A stretch of 64,000 nucleotides of DNA. Origin: Pyxicephalus adspersus (Eukaryota > Chordata > Amphibia > Anura > Pyxicephalidae). Where the stretch lies: positions 130,810,755 through 130,874,754 of the forward strand of contig NC_092860.1 of the NCBI RefSeq assembly GCF_032062135.1, written 5' to 3'. The notes under the pieces were generated by a model, which saw only the letters and a program-made list of their open reading frames with translations, searched no databases and had not been told where the DNA came from. Shown here in pieces: positions 59,501-64,000 of the stretch (positions within the stretch are counted from its first letter, which is position 1; each line of letters starts with the position of its first letter). The translations under genes and the position numbers were made by a program.

Positions 59501-59788
59501 AAGCAATTTGTTGACATTCAGGCTCTACCCTCCCGCGGAGCAATGGCATTACAACCATTTACCTTTAAAGACCGGCATTACTTAGCATTGGGTAGTGATT
59601 ATACTTTTTCACAGATTTACCAGTGGGATCTTGAGAAGACGACTTTTGAGAAGTTCAAAGAGATCTATATCCAAGCCCCTCGTTCTTTTACAGCGGTATC
59701 AACTGATCGAAGAGATTTTGTCTTTGCCTCCAGCTTTAAAGGGAACACTCAGATCTTTGAACATGTCATTGTTGACCTTAGCTTGTAA
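25101..59788 (+). CDS. LGI2: LGI2, leucine-rich glioma-inactivated family protein (8 joined exons)
   Basis: Joined CDS of exons 25101-25282, 32063-32134, 39126-39197, 52769-52840, 52927-52998, 57284-57453, 58153-58317 and 58971-59788: 1623 nt, 540 aa against about 545 aa in mammals. The order is an N-terminal hydrophobic signal peptide (residues 1 to about 24), an LRR N-cap with C31, C35, C37 and C44, four LRR units (about 61-157), a Cys-rich LRR C-cap (about 158-212) and EPTP (EAR) repeats forming a predicted seven-bladed propeller (about 214-540). Family knowledge: LGI proteins are secreted, mainly neuronal, and bind ADAM22/ADAM23-type receptors through the EPTP domain. The paralogue choice rests on LGI2-like stretches such as [25 protein letters not shown] and IVDLSL at the C-terminus. 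Every junction keeps the frame and every intron is GT-AG. No lesion is visible, so this looks like a functional gene. Confidence 0.97.
26781..26984. repeat. Interspersed repeat related to 57595-57790
   Basis: It shares AATCAGCCAGGCAGG, GGAGTGAGGACAGGTGAGTG and CCTTTCTGTAATAA with the reverse complement of 57595-57790. Probably a MITE with imperfect terminal repeats. Confidence 0.5.
27395..27583 (+). mobile_element. 5'-truncated SINE of the same family, LGI2 intron 1
   Basis: It matches the SINE body from ACATGCAGTTAAG through CATATGACTATGG, GTGAGCCC and AATACTGTGTAATAATAATA. The tRNA-like head is missing. Confidence 0.7.
28780..29210. repeat. Related repeat in LGI2 intron 1
   Basis: GTATCCCAGGAGGCTCTG, ATTCAGTCTTTTCCACCACAG and the end TAGGTCTGCTTTAAG match the 15785 copy, with a different left part. 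Confidence 0.5.
31252..31498. mobile_element. hAT-like MITE (247 bp) in LGI2 intron 1
   Basis: The ends are CAGGGATAAGC and GCTCATCCCTA. Flanks CTACAGTG (31244-31251) and CTACAGGG (31499-31506) match at 7 of 8. No coding capacity. Confidence 0.75.
31585..31735 (+). mobile_element. LINE (L2/CR1-type) 3' tail, LGI2 intron 1
   Basis: CTTAGATTGTAAGCTCTTCG, GTGTCACTGTCTGTATC and GCTATATAAATACAGTTTAT form the shared LINE 3' tail. It lies directly before the GATA microsatellite. Confidence 0.7.
31761..31870. repeat. (GATA)n microsatellite
   Basis: About 27 GATA units with a few interruptions (GATAATAG, GACA, GATATAG), in LGI2 intron 1. The Ile-Tyr-Leu-Ser repeat ORFs on the minus strand come from it. 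Confidence 0.98.
32063..32134 (+). CDS. LGI2: LGI2 exon 2 (LRR 1)
   Basis: 72-bp exon between a TTTTGTAG acceptor and a GTGAGT donor. It completes the split Leu codon and reads [18 protein letters not shown], one LRR unit with an N-glycosylation sequon (N65-G-T). The exon interrupts its codon in the same phase at both ends, so it is symmetric. Confidence 0.95.
32899..32945. repeat. (AT)n/(AC)n microsatellite
   Basis: An uninterrupted TA run followed by ACACACATATACATACAT, in intron 2. Confidence 0.92.
35740..36440. repeat. G-rich, C-poor strand-asymmetric tract in LGI2 intron 2
   Basis: About 700 bp with many G runs (GGTGGGTGGGGGAGGAG, GGAGAGATGGAGGGATG) and few C on the + strand, organised as irregular GTGAAGGTAG-like units. 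Long ORFs here on the minus strand (Pro/His/Ser/Leu-rich) result from this skew, not from coding. It is possibly a decayed minisatellite. Confidence 0.6.
38013..38110. mobile_element. Very short inverted-repeat element, possibly hAT
   Basis: TAGGGTTGCCACCTGG at the left faces CGTGGCAACCCT at the right across under 100 bp. A clean target duplication was not found, so the family is uncertain. Confidence 0.5.
38181..38552. mobile_element. hAT-like element (372 bp) in LGI2 intron 2
   Basis: The ends are CAGGGGTCGGCAAACTCCGG and TTTGCGACCCCTG, imperfect terminal inverted repeats of the hAT type. The 8-bp flanks match poorly (4 of 8), so the insertion is old or the borders are shifted. The interior is GC-rich, with fortuitous ORFs on both strands. 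Confidence 0.7.
39126..39197 (+). CDS. LGI2: LGI2 exon 3 (LRR 2)
   Basis: 72-bp symmetric exon between a TTTTCAG acceptor and a GTAAGT donor. The translation [20 protein letters not shown] follows the LRR consensus and matches LGI2. It precedes the largest intron, which holds the retrotransposons. Confidence 0.95.
39660..39888. repeat. Palindromic MITE copy in LGI2 intron 3
   Basis: The same body is seen: GAACCTGAGTGATCCAGTAA, AAAACATTTGCCAACTAATA, and a right arm ending CTCCAGTCTTGGAGAACTTT with ATTAAACCAGGCCC. Confidence 0.6.
41148..41275. repeat. Degraded copy of the 44421 repeat
   Basis: ATTGAGTTCAACCAATAG and AAACCCTAAATATACAGCTG with GATCTACAGAAAGATAA align with the distinctive blocks of the 44421 repeat. 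Confidence 0.45.
41509..41580. repeat. (AT)n microsatellite
   Basis: An (AT)n run with GTATAT interruptions, directly left of the 41580 fold-back repeat in intron 3. Confidence 0.95.
41580..42042. repeat. Fold-back repeat, arms about 90 bp
   Basis: AGTAACTAGAGAGCAGAGGG (41588 on) pairs with CCCTCTGCTCTCTAGGTACT on the right, and TACTGGGAGTTGTTAC pairs with GTTACAACTCTCAGTA. The spacer (about 280 bp) contains GCATTTTGCCTAAATG and AGGCTTACTCAGG, resembling the core of the 44646 repeat. An (AT)n microsatellite abuts the left arm. Confidence 0.75.
43000..43930 (-). pseudogene. Probable downstream part of the same L1/Tx1-like ORF2
   Basis: Minus-strand frames 43827-43600 ([19 protein letters not shown]) and 43376-43083 ([18 protein letters not shown]) resemble the post-RT region of L1-like ORF2. 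They lie in the expected 3' direction from the RT motifs at 45.2-45.9 kb, separated by other insertions. The assignment is weaker than for the RT motifs. Confidence 0.4.
44421..44550. repeat. Interspersed repeat (TTACATAGTTAG...AGTCCATCAAGTTCAACC)
   Basis: The stretch TTACATAGTTAGTCAGGTTG, AAGTCCATCAAGTTCAACC and GTTGGTCCAGATGAAGG is a repeat widespread in amphibian genomes. I cannot name its class from sequence alone. A degraded partner is at 41148-41275. Confidence 0.55.
44646..45178. repeat. Large fold-back repeat, arms about 220 bp
   Basis: The left arm 44646-44877 (from GTATGAAGAAAGAAAAGAGG to GACGATTTGTTACTTGTAC) is complementary to the right arm 44965-45178. The spacer of about 87 bp contains CCTGAGGCGTTTCGCCC. 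The arms are far longer than in ordinary MITEs. It lies among the L1/Tx1 remnants. Confidence 0.85.
45200..45960 (-). pseudogene. L1/Tx1-like LINE reverse transcriptase fragment
   Basis: On the minus strand GTRQGCP (45698-45718) is followed, one frame over, by [19 protein letters not shown] and then LFADDV (45585-45602), the RT motif with two catalytic Asp. A KSVALNL-like block follows. This order is diagnostic for ORF2 of the L1/Tx1 group. Frameshifts and stops show it is dead. It lies antisense in LGI2 intron 3. Confidence 0.75.
45961..46573. other. Intron 3 segment, nothing recognised
   Basis: Between the L1/Tx1 remnant and the hAT-like element; possibly an older LINE part, but without motifs. 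Confidence 0.45.
46582..47215. mobile_element. Non-autonomous hAT-like element (634 bp) with internal palindrome
   Basis: The termini are CACGGGTGTCAAACTC on the left and the complement of CAGGGGTGTCAAACTC on the right. The flanking 8-bp duplications GGCTAGAG (46574-46581) and GGTTAGAG (47216-47223) match at 7 of 8. Terminal CAGGGGTGTCAAACTC and 8-bp duplications are typical of hAT elements. The middle (46845-46988) is a near-perfect palindrome with 68-bp arms. No transposase reading frame is seen. Confidence 0.85.
47694..47964. repeat. Inverted repeats in the Ngaro 3' noncoding region
   Basis: A perfect 13-bp inverted repeat (GGTCCATGAAAGT at 47694-47706, its complement at 47905-47917) brackets about 200 bp. 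Just beside it, a 9-bp perfect stem with an 8-nt loop lies at 47939-47964, over the hydrolase stop codon. Similar structures could serve the element's circular intermediate or 3' processing, but this is inference. Confidence 0.6.
47954..48610 (-). pseudogene. Ngaro SGNH/GDSL-like hydrolase, split by two frameshifts
   Basis: Three minus-strand frames continue one another. The first, ending 48365, has the Ser block [18 protein letters not shown]. The second, ending 48289, has [18 protein letters not shown] with the Gly/Asn block. The third, ending 47954, has [20 protein letters not shown] with the Asp-x-x-His block. All four SGNH landmarks can be seen, but two frameshifts (about 48400-48430 and 48290) break the ORF. 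Hydrolase ORFs of this type are known from vertebrate Ngaro elements; their role in the life cycle is not established. Confidence 0.82.
48688..49770 (-). pseudogene. Ngaro tyrosine recombinase (phage-integrase fold)
   Basis: The open frame has 360 codons, with real homology from about residue 70 ([11 protein letters not shown]); the upstream part overlaps RNase H in another frame. The catalytic constellation is R210 in AALRVSE, K245 in [10 protein letters not shown]320 and R323 in [11 protein letters not shown], and W346 in RIGRWNS. The nucleophile position, normally Tyr in the LYVRP-like tail, is Phe354 (codon 48709-48711), so strand cleavage should be lost. Family role: integrates a circular DNA intermediate without target duplication. 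The frame is otherwise uninterrupted. Confidence 0.88.
49560..50210 (-). pseudogene. Ngaro RNase H domain, separated from RT by a frameshift
   Basis: The 216-residue frame opens [16 protein letters not shown], the thumb/linker that should follow RT directly, then an RNase H fold. The expected acidic residues are all present: D66 in LWTDVAG, E103 in LLELFPIV, D128 in LCDNMG and D178 in VIADSLSR. The [11 protein letters not shown] block is typical of DIRS/Ngaro RNase H, which removes template RNA during reverse transcription. The frame ends close to the start of the recombinase homology. Confidence 0.85.
50156..51124 (-). pseudogene. Ngaro reverse transcriptase, internal deletion
   Basis: Homology begins near residue 72 of this frame ([13 protein letters not shown]). 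LPMGCSIS is at 173-180 and the RT active-site box YLDD at 207-210 (about 50495-50506), followed by the connection region ending [10 protein letters not shown]. Between VVSP (151-154) and FWLLGC (156-161), at about 50661, the palm/finger segment that normally carries the first catalytic Asp (motif A) is absent, so the enzyme is predicted dead. The frame is lost at about 50215-50225 and continues in another frame as the RNase H part. The first 70 residues overlap Gag in another frame. Confidence 0.85.
50883..51983 (-). pseudogene. Ngaro Gag-like ORF, frameshifted
   Basis: It starts with an ATG at 51983 and reads [19 protein letters not shown], then an Arg/Pro/Ser-rich segment ([14 protein letters not shown]). 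The message moves through at least three frames (51983-51726, about 51880-51382, and 51224-50883), so it is broken. The last segment carries a Cys/His cluster, CWLFNEGTC then [14 protein letters not shown] and a final C (residues 52-84 of that frame), a CCCH plus knuckle-like arrangement seen in Gag proteins of this group. The expected role is RNA packaging into particles. Confidence 0.7.
52769..52840 (+). CDS. LGI2: LGI2 exon 4 (LRR 3)
   Basis: 72-bp exon between acceptor CTTTCTAG and donor GTAAGT. It encodes the LRR unit [20 protein letters not shown]. It lies only 86 bp upstream of exon 5. Confidence 0.96.
52927..52998 (+). CDS. LGI2: LGI2 exon 5 (LRR 4)
   Basis: 72-bp exon between acceptor CTTCCAG and donor GTAAGT. 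It encodes [20 protein letters not shown], the last full LRR unit, in the same phase as exons 2-4. Confidence 0.96.
53216..53578. mobile_element. Non-autonomous hAT-like element (363 bp) in LGI2 intron 5
   Basis: The left end is CAGTGGTCGCCAACC and the right end is a degraded complement (GGTTCACGACCGCCG). The flanks CTCTGCTG (53208-53215) and CTATGCTG (53579-53586) match at 7 of 8. Internal sequence matches the element at 12305 in reverse orientation. Confidence 0.8.
53587..57283. other. Rest of LGI2 intron 5
   Basis: Apart from the antisense LINE end at 53880-54420, this AT-rich intron sequence shows no gene or clear repeat. Confidence 0.5.
53880..54420 (-). mobile_element. LINE (L2/CR1-type) 3' end, antisense in LGI2 intron 5
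   Basis: The reverse complement gives the ORF2 C-terminal region ([14 protein letters not shown] and surrounding frames) and the 3'UTR with CTTAGATTGAAAGCTC, TGTCACTGTCTGTATCTGTC and ATATTATTATT. It has the same family features as 21244 in opposite orientation. Confidence 0.7.
57284..57453 (+). CDS. LGI2: LGI2 exon 6 (LRR C-cap)
   Basis: 170-bp exon after acceptor TTGTTGTAG, ending at donor GTAGGT. It starts [19 protein letters not shown] and carries the LRRCT cysteines (CDC, then C before DGPPEY, and a final EC), plus the sequon N-S-T. It ends phase 1 after ACA ACA G, which joins the Asp codon begun at exon 7. Confidence 0.96.
57595..57790. repeat. Interspersed repeat in LGI2 intron 6
   Basis: It is the reverse-orientation relative of the 26781 repeat, with TTGCCAGGCAGGTCC, TCACTCACCTGTCCTTGCTCC and CCTTTCTGCAATAAATC. 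It makes up a large part of this 699-bp intron. Confidence 0.5.
58153..58317 (+). CDS. LGI2: LGI2 exon 7 (first EPTP segment)
   Basis: 165-bp exon, a multiple of three, with acceptor TTTGCAG and donor GTACTG. It encodes [17 protein letters not shown] and [19 protein letters not shown], the opening of the EPTP propeller, and ends within the sequon Asn-Ile-Thr-Gly. The donor GTACTG is the weakest in the gene but keeps GT and the reading frame. Confidence 0.95.
58971..59788 (+). CDS. LGI2: LGI2 exon 8 (EPTP repeats, stop)
   Basis: Terminal 818-bp coding exon after acceptor TTTTGATAG. It supplies residues 269-540, the remaining EPTP (EAR) blades, with recurrent blade motifs such as [36 protein letters not shown] and [11 protein letters not shown]. 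The product ends ...[10 protein letters not shown] followed by TAA at 59786-59788. This one-exon propeller and the LSL terminus agree with LGI-family gene structure. No internal stop or frameshift is seen. Confidence 0.97.
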
Positions 59789-62700
59789 CACATCGGTCAA
59801 CATGTAGACCATGTCAACAAAATGTTCCAAAAGGAGCAGAAAAACACTGACGTATGTATGAGTTGCATACTGTATCTGTACATACACCTAATCTGCATTT
59901 TGGGAGCATACATTGATTTTTGGCATGACATTTTTCGTTTAAAATTTTCAATAATTTCAATCCTTTTGTAACTAATACTGAGCAACTGCTTGGGAACAGA
60001 TTTAACAACGATAGGCAAATATGATTTGTGAGATGTCAGAATAAGCTATTTCTGTATAATGTATGTTATTTGGCTTTCTATAGAGGAGCCAAACAGCCTT
60101 CAGCTGTGTTATTAATTCAGTTTTGCAAACCTCAATTTAGGTTTTGCAGTGCATGCTAAAATGCAAGTTACCTCCCAATGTTTAGCTGTTTTTAAGTTGC
60201 CCATAAATTCTGACCTATGGTTTGCAAGATTACCAGATTTTTATCATACCTGCGTATGGCCATATTGAAAGGTTACAACTATTTGGTGCAAATACTTTGA
60301 TCATGCAAAGACCACATAATGTATACTAGCACCTACAGACATTTTATGATTTGTCCATTATGCATCATTGTTGTCAGTCACGTATTGATAAGGAGCAAGA
60401 AGGGATGATCTGTACATTATGTTTAAAAATGGTTTCTGTTCACCTGTATATAGGCACCTTCATAGCTAAAGAACAACCTGAGAGCCGAATTGTGGCTACA
60501 GATTACTCAAGGCAATATTTTATTTGCAGGCAGTCTTTGATGGACAGAGATGCCCAGTGGTTTCTTATCTCTTTTGGAAACTCCAGCAGTGATATCTCCT
60601 TGTGACAGTTCCTAGATATGTTACAACCCTTATGGATTGTATCAATACAATTATGGACTATCACTCCAACTCCAGAGGGGCACTCCACTTTGTCCTTTTG
60701 CATTTTACATTAAGTATTGTAAATAAAAGTAGAGGGGGCTCATCTCAAAACAGTGAAAGCGCTGCGTTCATTCTGAGAACTTGACTTCCCAAGATGCTCA
60801 AGAAACTGTTATGCCATTTATCTTTGGGCATAACTATTTCTTTAACATGTAGGATATACTGAAGAAAGGTTAGACCTACTGTCTCCTCATTGGGGAGAAT
60901 TACCCATCCTGCTTGCAAATGAAGATACTCCAACAGGAACACTTTTCCTCTAACTTCATTTGCACATGTGGGATATGAAGTGAAGAAAAATTTCTCGAGT
61001 GAAACACAGGGTTCTGAACACCTCCCCACAAGATCCAAAACAGAAAAAAGCTTTGGCTACACAGTCTTTTTTTTGTGTCTCCTAAGGAGTTATAATACCA
61101 AATTTGCATGGTCAAACCCAATAGTAGAGGTCTAACAGAATGTATTACCATCTTTTCTTGTAAGAATATTTCTAAGGCTGTATTTTTTGTATGCTATATT
61201 TTGTAAAAATGAGCTGAAAGATATATATTGGAAACTGTATGAAAAAACTTTTAATCTCAAGAAACTGATTATTACACCGATAACGGTGCAGTTAAAATGC
61301 ATAGCTTGTACATGTTCTGCTGTTATTAAATGTAAATCTAGTAATGTCTACAGAAACCTTTCTTAACTACTATTCCTATAGAAGTTGCTGGGTGTTTCTT
61401 GAGCAATGAGCCCTTTCCGTTTCTTAGATAAGTAACCACTGATGTGAACCCTCTCTTAAGCTCTCTCACCACAAATTTAAAGATATTTATTCCCACTGAC
61501 CACAAATGTAATTTGGTCCTTCTTCTACCATCAGTATAGGGGATCCTTCTAATATTCACCAATGCTAGGTGTTTTTTCTTTCACCGATCACTATTCTTGG
61601 GGGGCCCTTTTCCACTGAACAACAACGGGAACAATACAATTTTTACATTCTGGCCAATAATTTAGATATATATTGAAGATACCAATTTCCGATTATTATA
61701 TTTTTCTTAGTTTACTGTTCACCTTAATATACTGAAAGCTTAAAATACAATTCTTTTAGCAGCAGTTCCATTGGACCTTGATGTTATTTAAGCATTTCCA
61801 TTATGATAGAAGGGTTAAGAAATGCTGGTTCGCCATAGTTATTCTGATAATTCGAGACAAAACCCACTCCTGGCAAGTGCAGAACCTTTCAAATGGAATC
61901 AATGAAAATAAAATGGTTACATGAGACTTACAAACCACTAAGGTCTGCAGACTACACTCCAGCGTGCTCTATTATTATAGTAACAACTAAAACATTAGTC
62001 CTTTGCCCCTACACCTCAAATTTGGCCTGTAATAGCTGACCTCAGTGACCACATGTGAGGCACAAAAGTGTGAGTGCCATCTTCCATCTTTAGATGCCTG
62101 CTATATTAGAGAAGTTTACTATAGGTATGCCTAGTATAGAGCATGTTTAGCTTTAGGATAATGTTCACATTTGCCAAAAAAAGAAAGTATAAATGCATCA
62201 CAATTGCTAACACATTTCATTTAGTTTAATGGCTGCTGTAAGCTACTCTCTGCATGACTGTTAGGTACAATAGGTTGTTGGGCTGGGGAGATTCCAGTGA
62301 CCATTGTGCTTTTTGTGCACACAGGTTCATGGAAAACAGTAAAATGAGGTAAGACGCACCAGAATAACTAAAGTGACGCATGAGACAAAAAGTAAATACA
62401 TAAAATGAATAGAGGGGGCAGATTCTACCCAGATTAGTACTTAATGTTTTATCCAGTTTATAGTGCACCAGTCCACTTTAGCTCCTTTGTTAATATTTGA
62501 ATAAAGAATAACTGCTTCTATTATTGGAAAAGTCCCAATAAACACCAACTGCTTTCCCTTACATACAGTAAATCAGTACTAAAAGGTTTCCTGGCAATGT
62601 TCATTGAATTCAAACTTTTCTTGGTTGTGTGAATGTTATATATGACACAGGATCAGGAAAAGGGTTACACAGCACAAACTTTAGAAAATACCTTACAATG

Positions 62701-62830
62701 ACCCTGTGAGTTGCTGTGTGAATTCTGGCTATACAGGATTACATTGGGTACACAGGATTGAGAATATGGTGAACTCTGAACAAACTCCCTCATTCTAATA
62801 TAATAAAATGGTTTATCAAATAAAGTATCC
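59789..62830 (+). other. Probable LGI2 3'UTR with several polyadenylation signals
   Basis: The sequence is unique-looking and AT-rich after the LGI2 stop. Poly(A)-signal hexamers lie at 60722 (AATAAA), 61325 (ATTAAA), 61907, 62500, 62802 and 62819 (AATAAA). Long 3'UTRs are usual for LGI genes. The sequence alone cannot say which signal is used. The cluster at 62500-62824 would give about 3 kb. The short ORFs here look like chance. Confidence 0.45.
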
Positions 62831-64000
62831 CAATAATTAGTGGTATATTTTGCTTGAAGTTGCTTTTAAAGGGAACTTTCACCACTTAAAAAATAAAATA
62901 AAAAGTACATTTAAATATACTGCCATTGTAAAATATCTTTACAGTTCTATGAGGTCCACAGCTAGTTTTTATTCTTCTCAAGTCTTATTGTTCCCCATGA
63001 CAACAAATGTACCAAGTGCTGTAGAAGGGAAGACTTGCTTATGGGTTGTCATTGTAAAAGCCTAAAAAGCACCCTGCCTGCCCCATGTGCCAAAAAAATC
63101 CTGCAGCGATGTGCGGAGTTGGGTGGAGGGTGAGTTTGCTCCCTCACTCAGAGAATCCTAGGATGCATTGCTCTCACTTTCTTGTAAATTCCACAGTACT
63201 ACACGCAGCATGAAAGTTTAAGTAAAGAAGACCAAAAATGGATTGAAAAATTATATTAGTATAGATCTACAAACCGGATACTCCAAAAATGATAAGTAAG
63301 CAGGGAGAGTTTATATTTTGTAAGCAAAGTCCTTGAAATGACTTTATATAAAAACTAACTACTGCTCACATTCACTGTCATCCAATAGTGTTCACCAGTT
63401 TGCATTCTGTTGTAGGAAGTCGGCTGAAATGTTTAATTTCTTACATCTGAGGATAAATAACACCAGGCTACTGCTATATATTCAGTGACATTAGCATGCT
63501 TGTAAAGCCTCCAAATATGCAACAGATCTAAAGAAACCCAGGCAGGTGCATGTTAATGGATACACCTAAGTCATATATACAGAGACCTATCAGTAGGAGG
63601 AAACACATGAACAGTATTTTGCCTTACTTTAATCTCCAAGCCAGACCAACTATTTCTGTAGAAGTAGCAGCTATGAAATGACCATGGCAGGCAATGCCAA
63701 AACCAATGATGCATGGAACCTACAGGTGTATATGATATGTAAAACAGTGACAAATTCATATTAAAAATCCTACAGGGATCCCATGTCCTAAATTCTTTTA
63801 ACGCTTGGATCTTTACTTCTTCTGACATAAAGGTGGGGTTGTTGGTATGGAGATTTCTGCTCTCTAGACCCATGATGTTAACATCAGATATGAAAATCAG
63901 AATTCTGTACAAATTAAAACTTTGATGTGCCCCCTTCCTCCCCTAGGTAAACCTCTTTTACCTATGCTCCAACCTTAACCACATGGCTGCACAGATCATA
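62831..64000. other. Region downstream of LGI2, nothing recognised
   Basis: An A-rich patch (AAAATAAAATAAAAAG near 62889) and short chance ORFs. Between 63060 and 63240 the GC content rises, with a CCTAGGATGCATTGC block that could belong to a repeat. No neighbouring gene is reached. Confidence 0.45.

Overview
The window is 64 kb of vertebrate nuclear DNA with a single recognisable host gene: LGI2, a secreted leucine-rich-repeat/EPTP protein, on the + strand. It has eight coding exons between 25101 and 59788. The repeats suggest an anuran amphibian: tRNA-derived SINEs, L2/CR1-type LINE 3' ends, L1/Tx1 remnants, many short hAT-like elements and a Ngaro-type retrotransposon. The species assignment is an inference. 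There are no operons or prokaryotic features.

Layout. 1-24960 is intergenic (643 N at 1859-2501) and filled with MITE-scale DNA transposons, SINE/LINE tails and simple repeats. About 24900-25100 should hold the LGI2 5'UTR and promoter. Exon 1 (25101-25282) encodes the signal peptide and LRR N-cap. Exons 2-5 are each exactly 72 bp, one LRR apiece, all joined in the same phase. Exon 6 encodes the LRR C-cap, exon 7 the first EPTP segment, and exon 8 (to 59788) the rest of the EPTP propeller. The joined CDS is 1623 nt (540 aa). All seven introns have GT-AG ends. The 3'UTR probably runs to somewhere between 60.7 and 62.8 kb. From there to the window end I see no gene.

Intron 3 (13.6 kb) is the accessory hot spot. 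It holds a decayed antisense L1/Tx1-like LINE, large fold-back repeats, a 634-bp hAT-like element with its own internal palindrome, and a 4.5-4.7 kb antisense Ngaro-type (DIRS order) retrotransposon at about 47.5-52.2 kb. The Ngaro copy encodes Gag with a CCCH/zinc-knuckle-like cluster, reverse transcriptase-RNase H, a tyrosine recombinase and an SGNH hydrolase. It is clearly dead: the RT lacks the segment with the first catalytic Asp, several frameshifts are present, and the recombinase nucleophile position is Phe.

The most interesting items are the Ngaro copy with its SGNH hydrolase, a group of large fold-back repeats that share a GCGTTTCGCC...AGGCTTCCTCAGG-like core, nested transposon insertions, and a strongly strand-asymmetric G-rich tract in intron 2.
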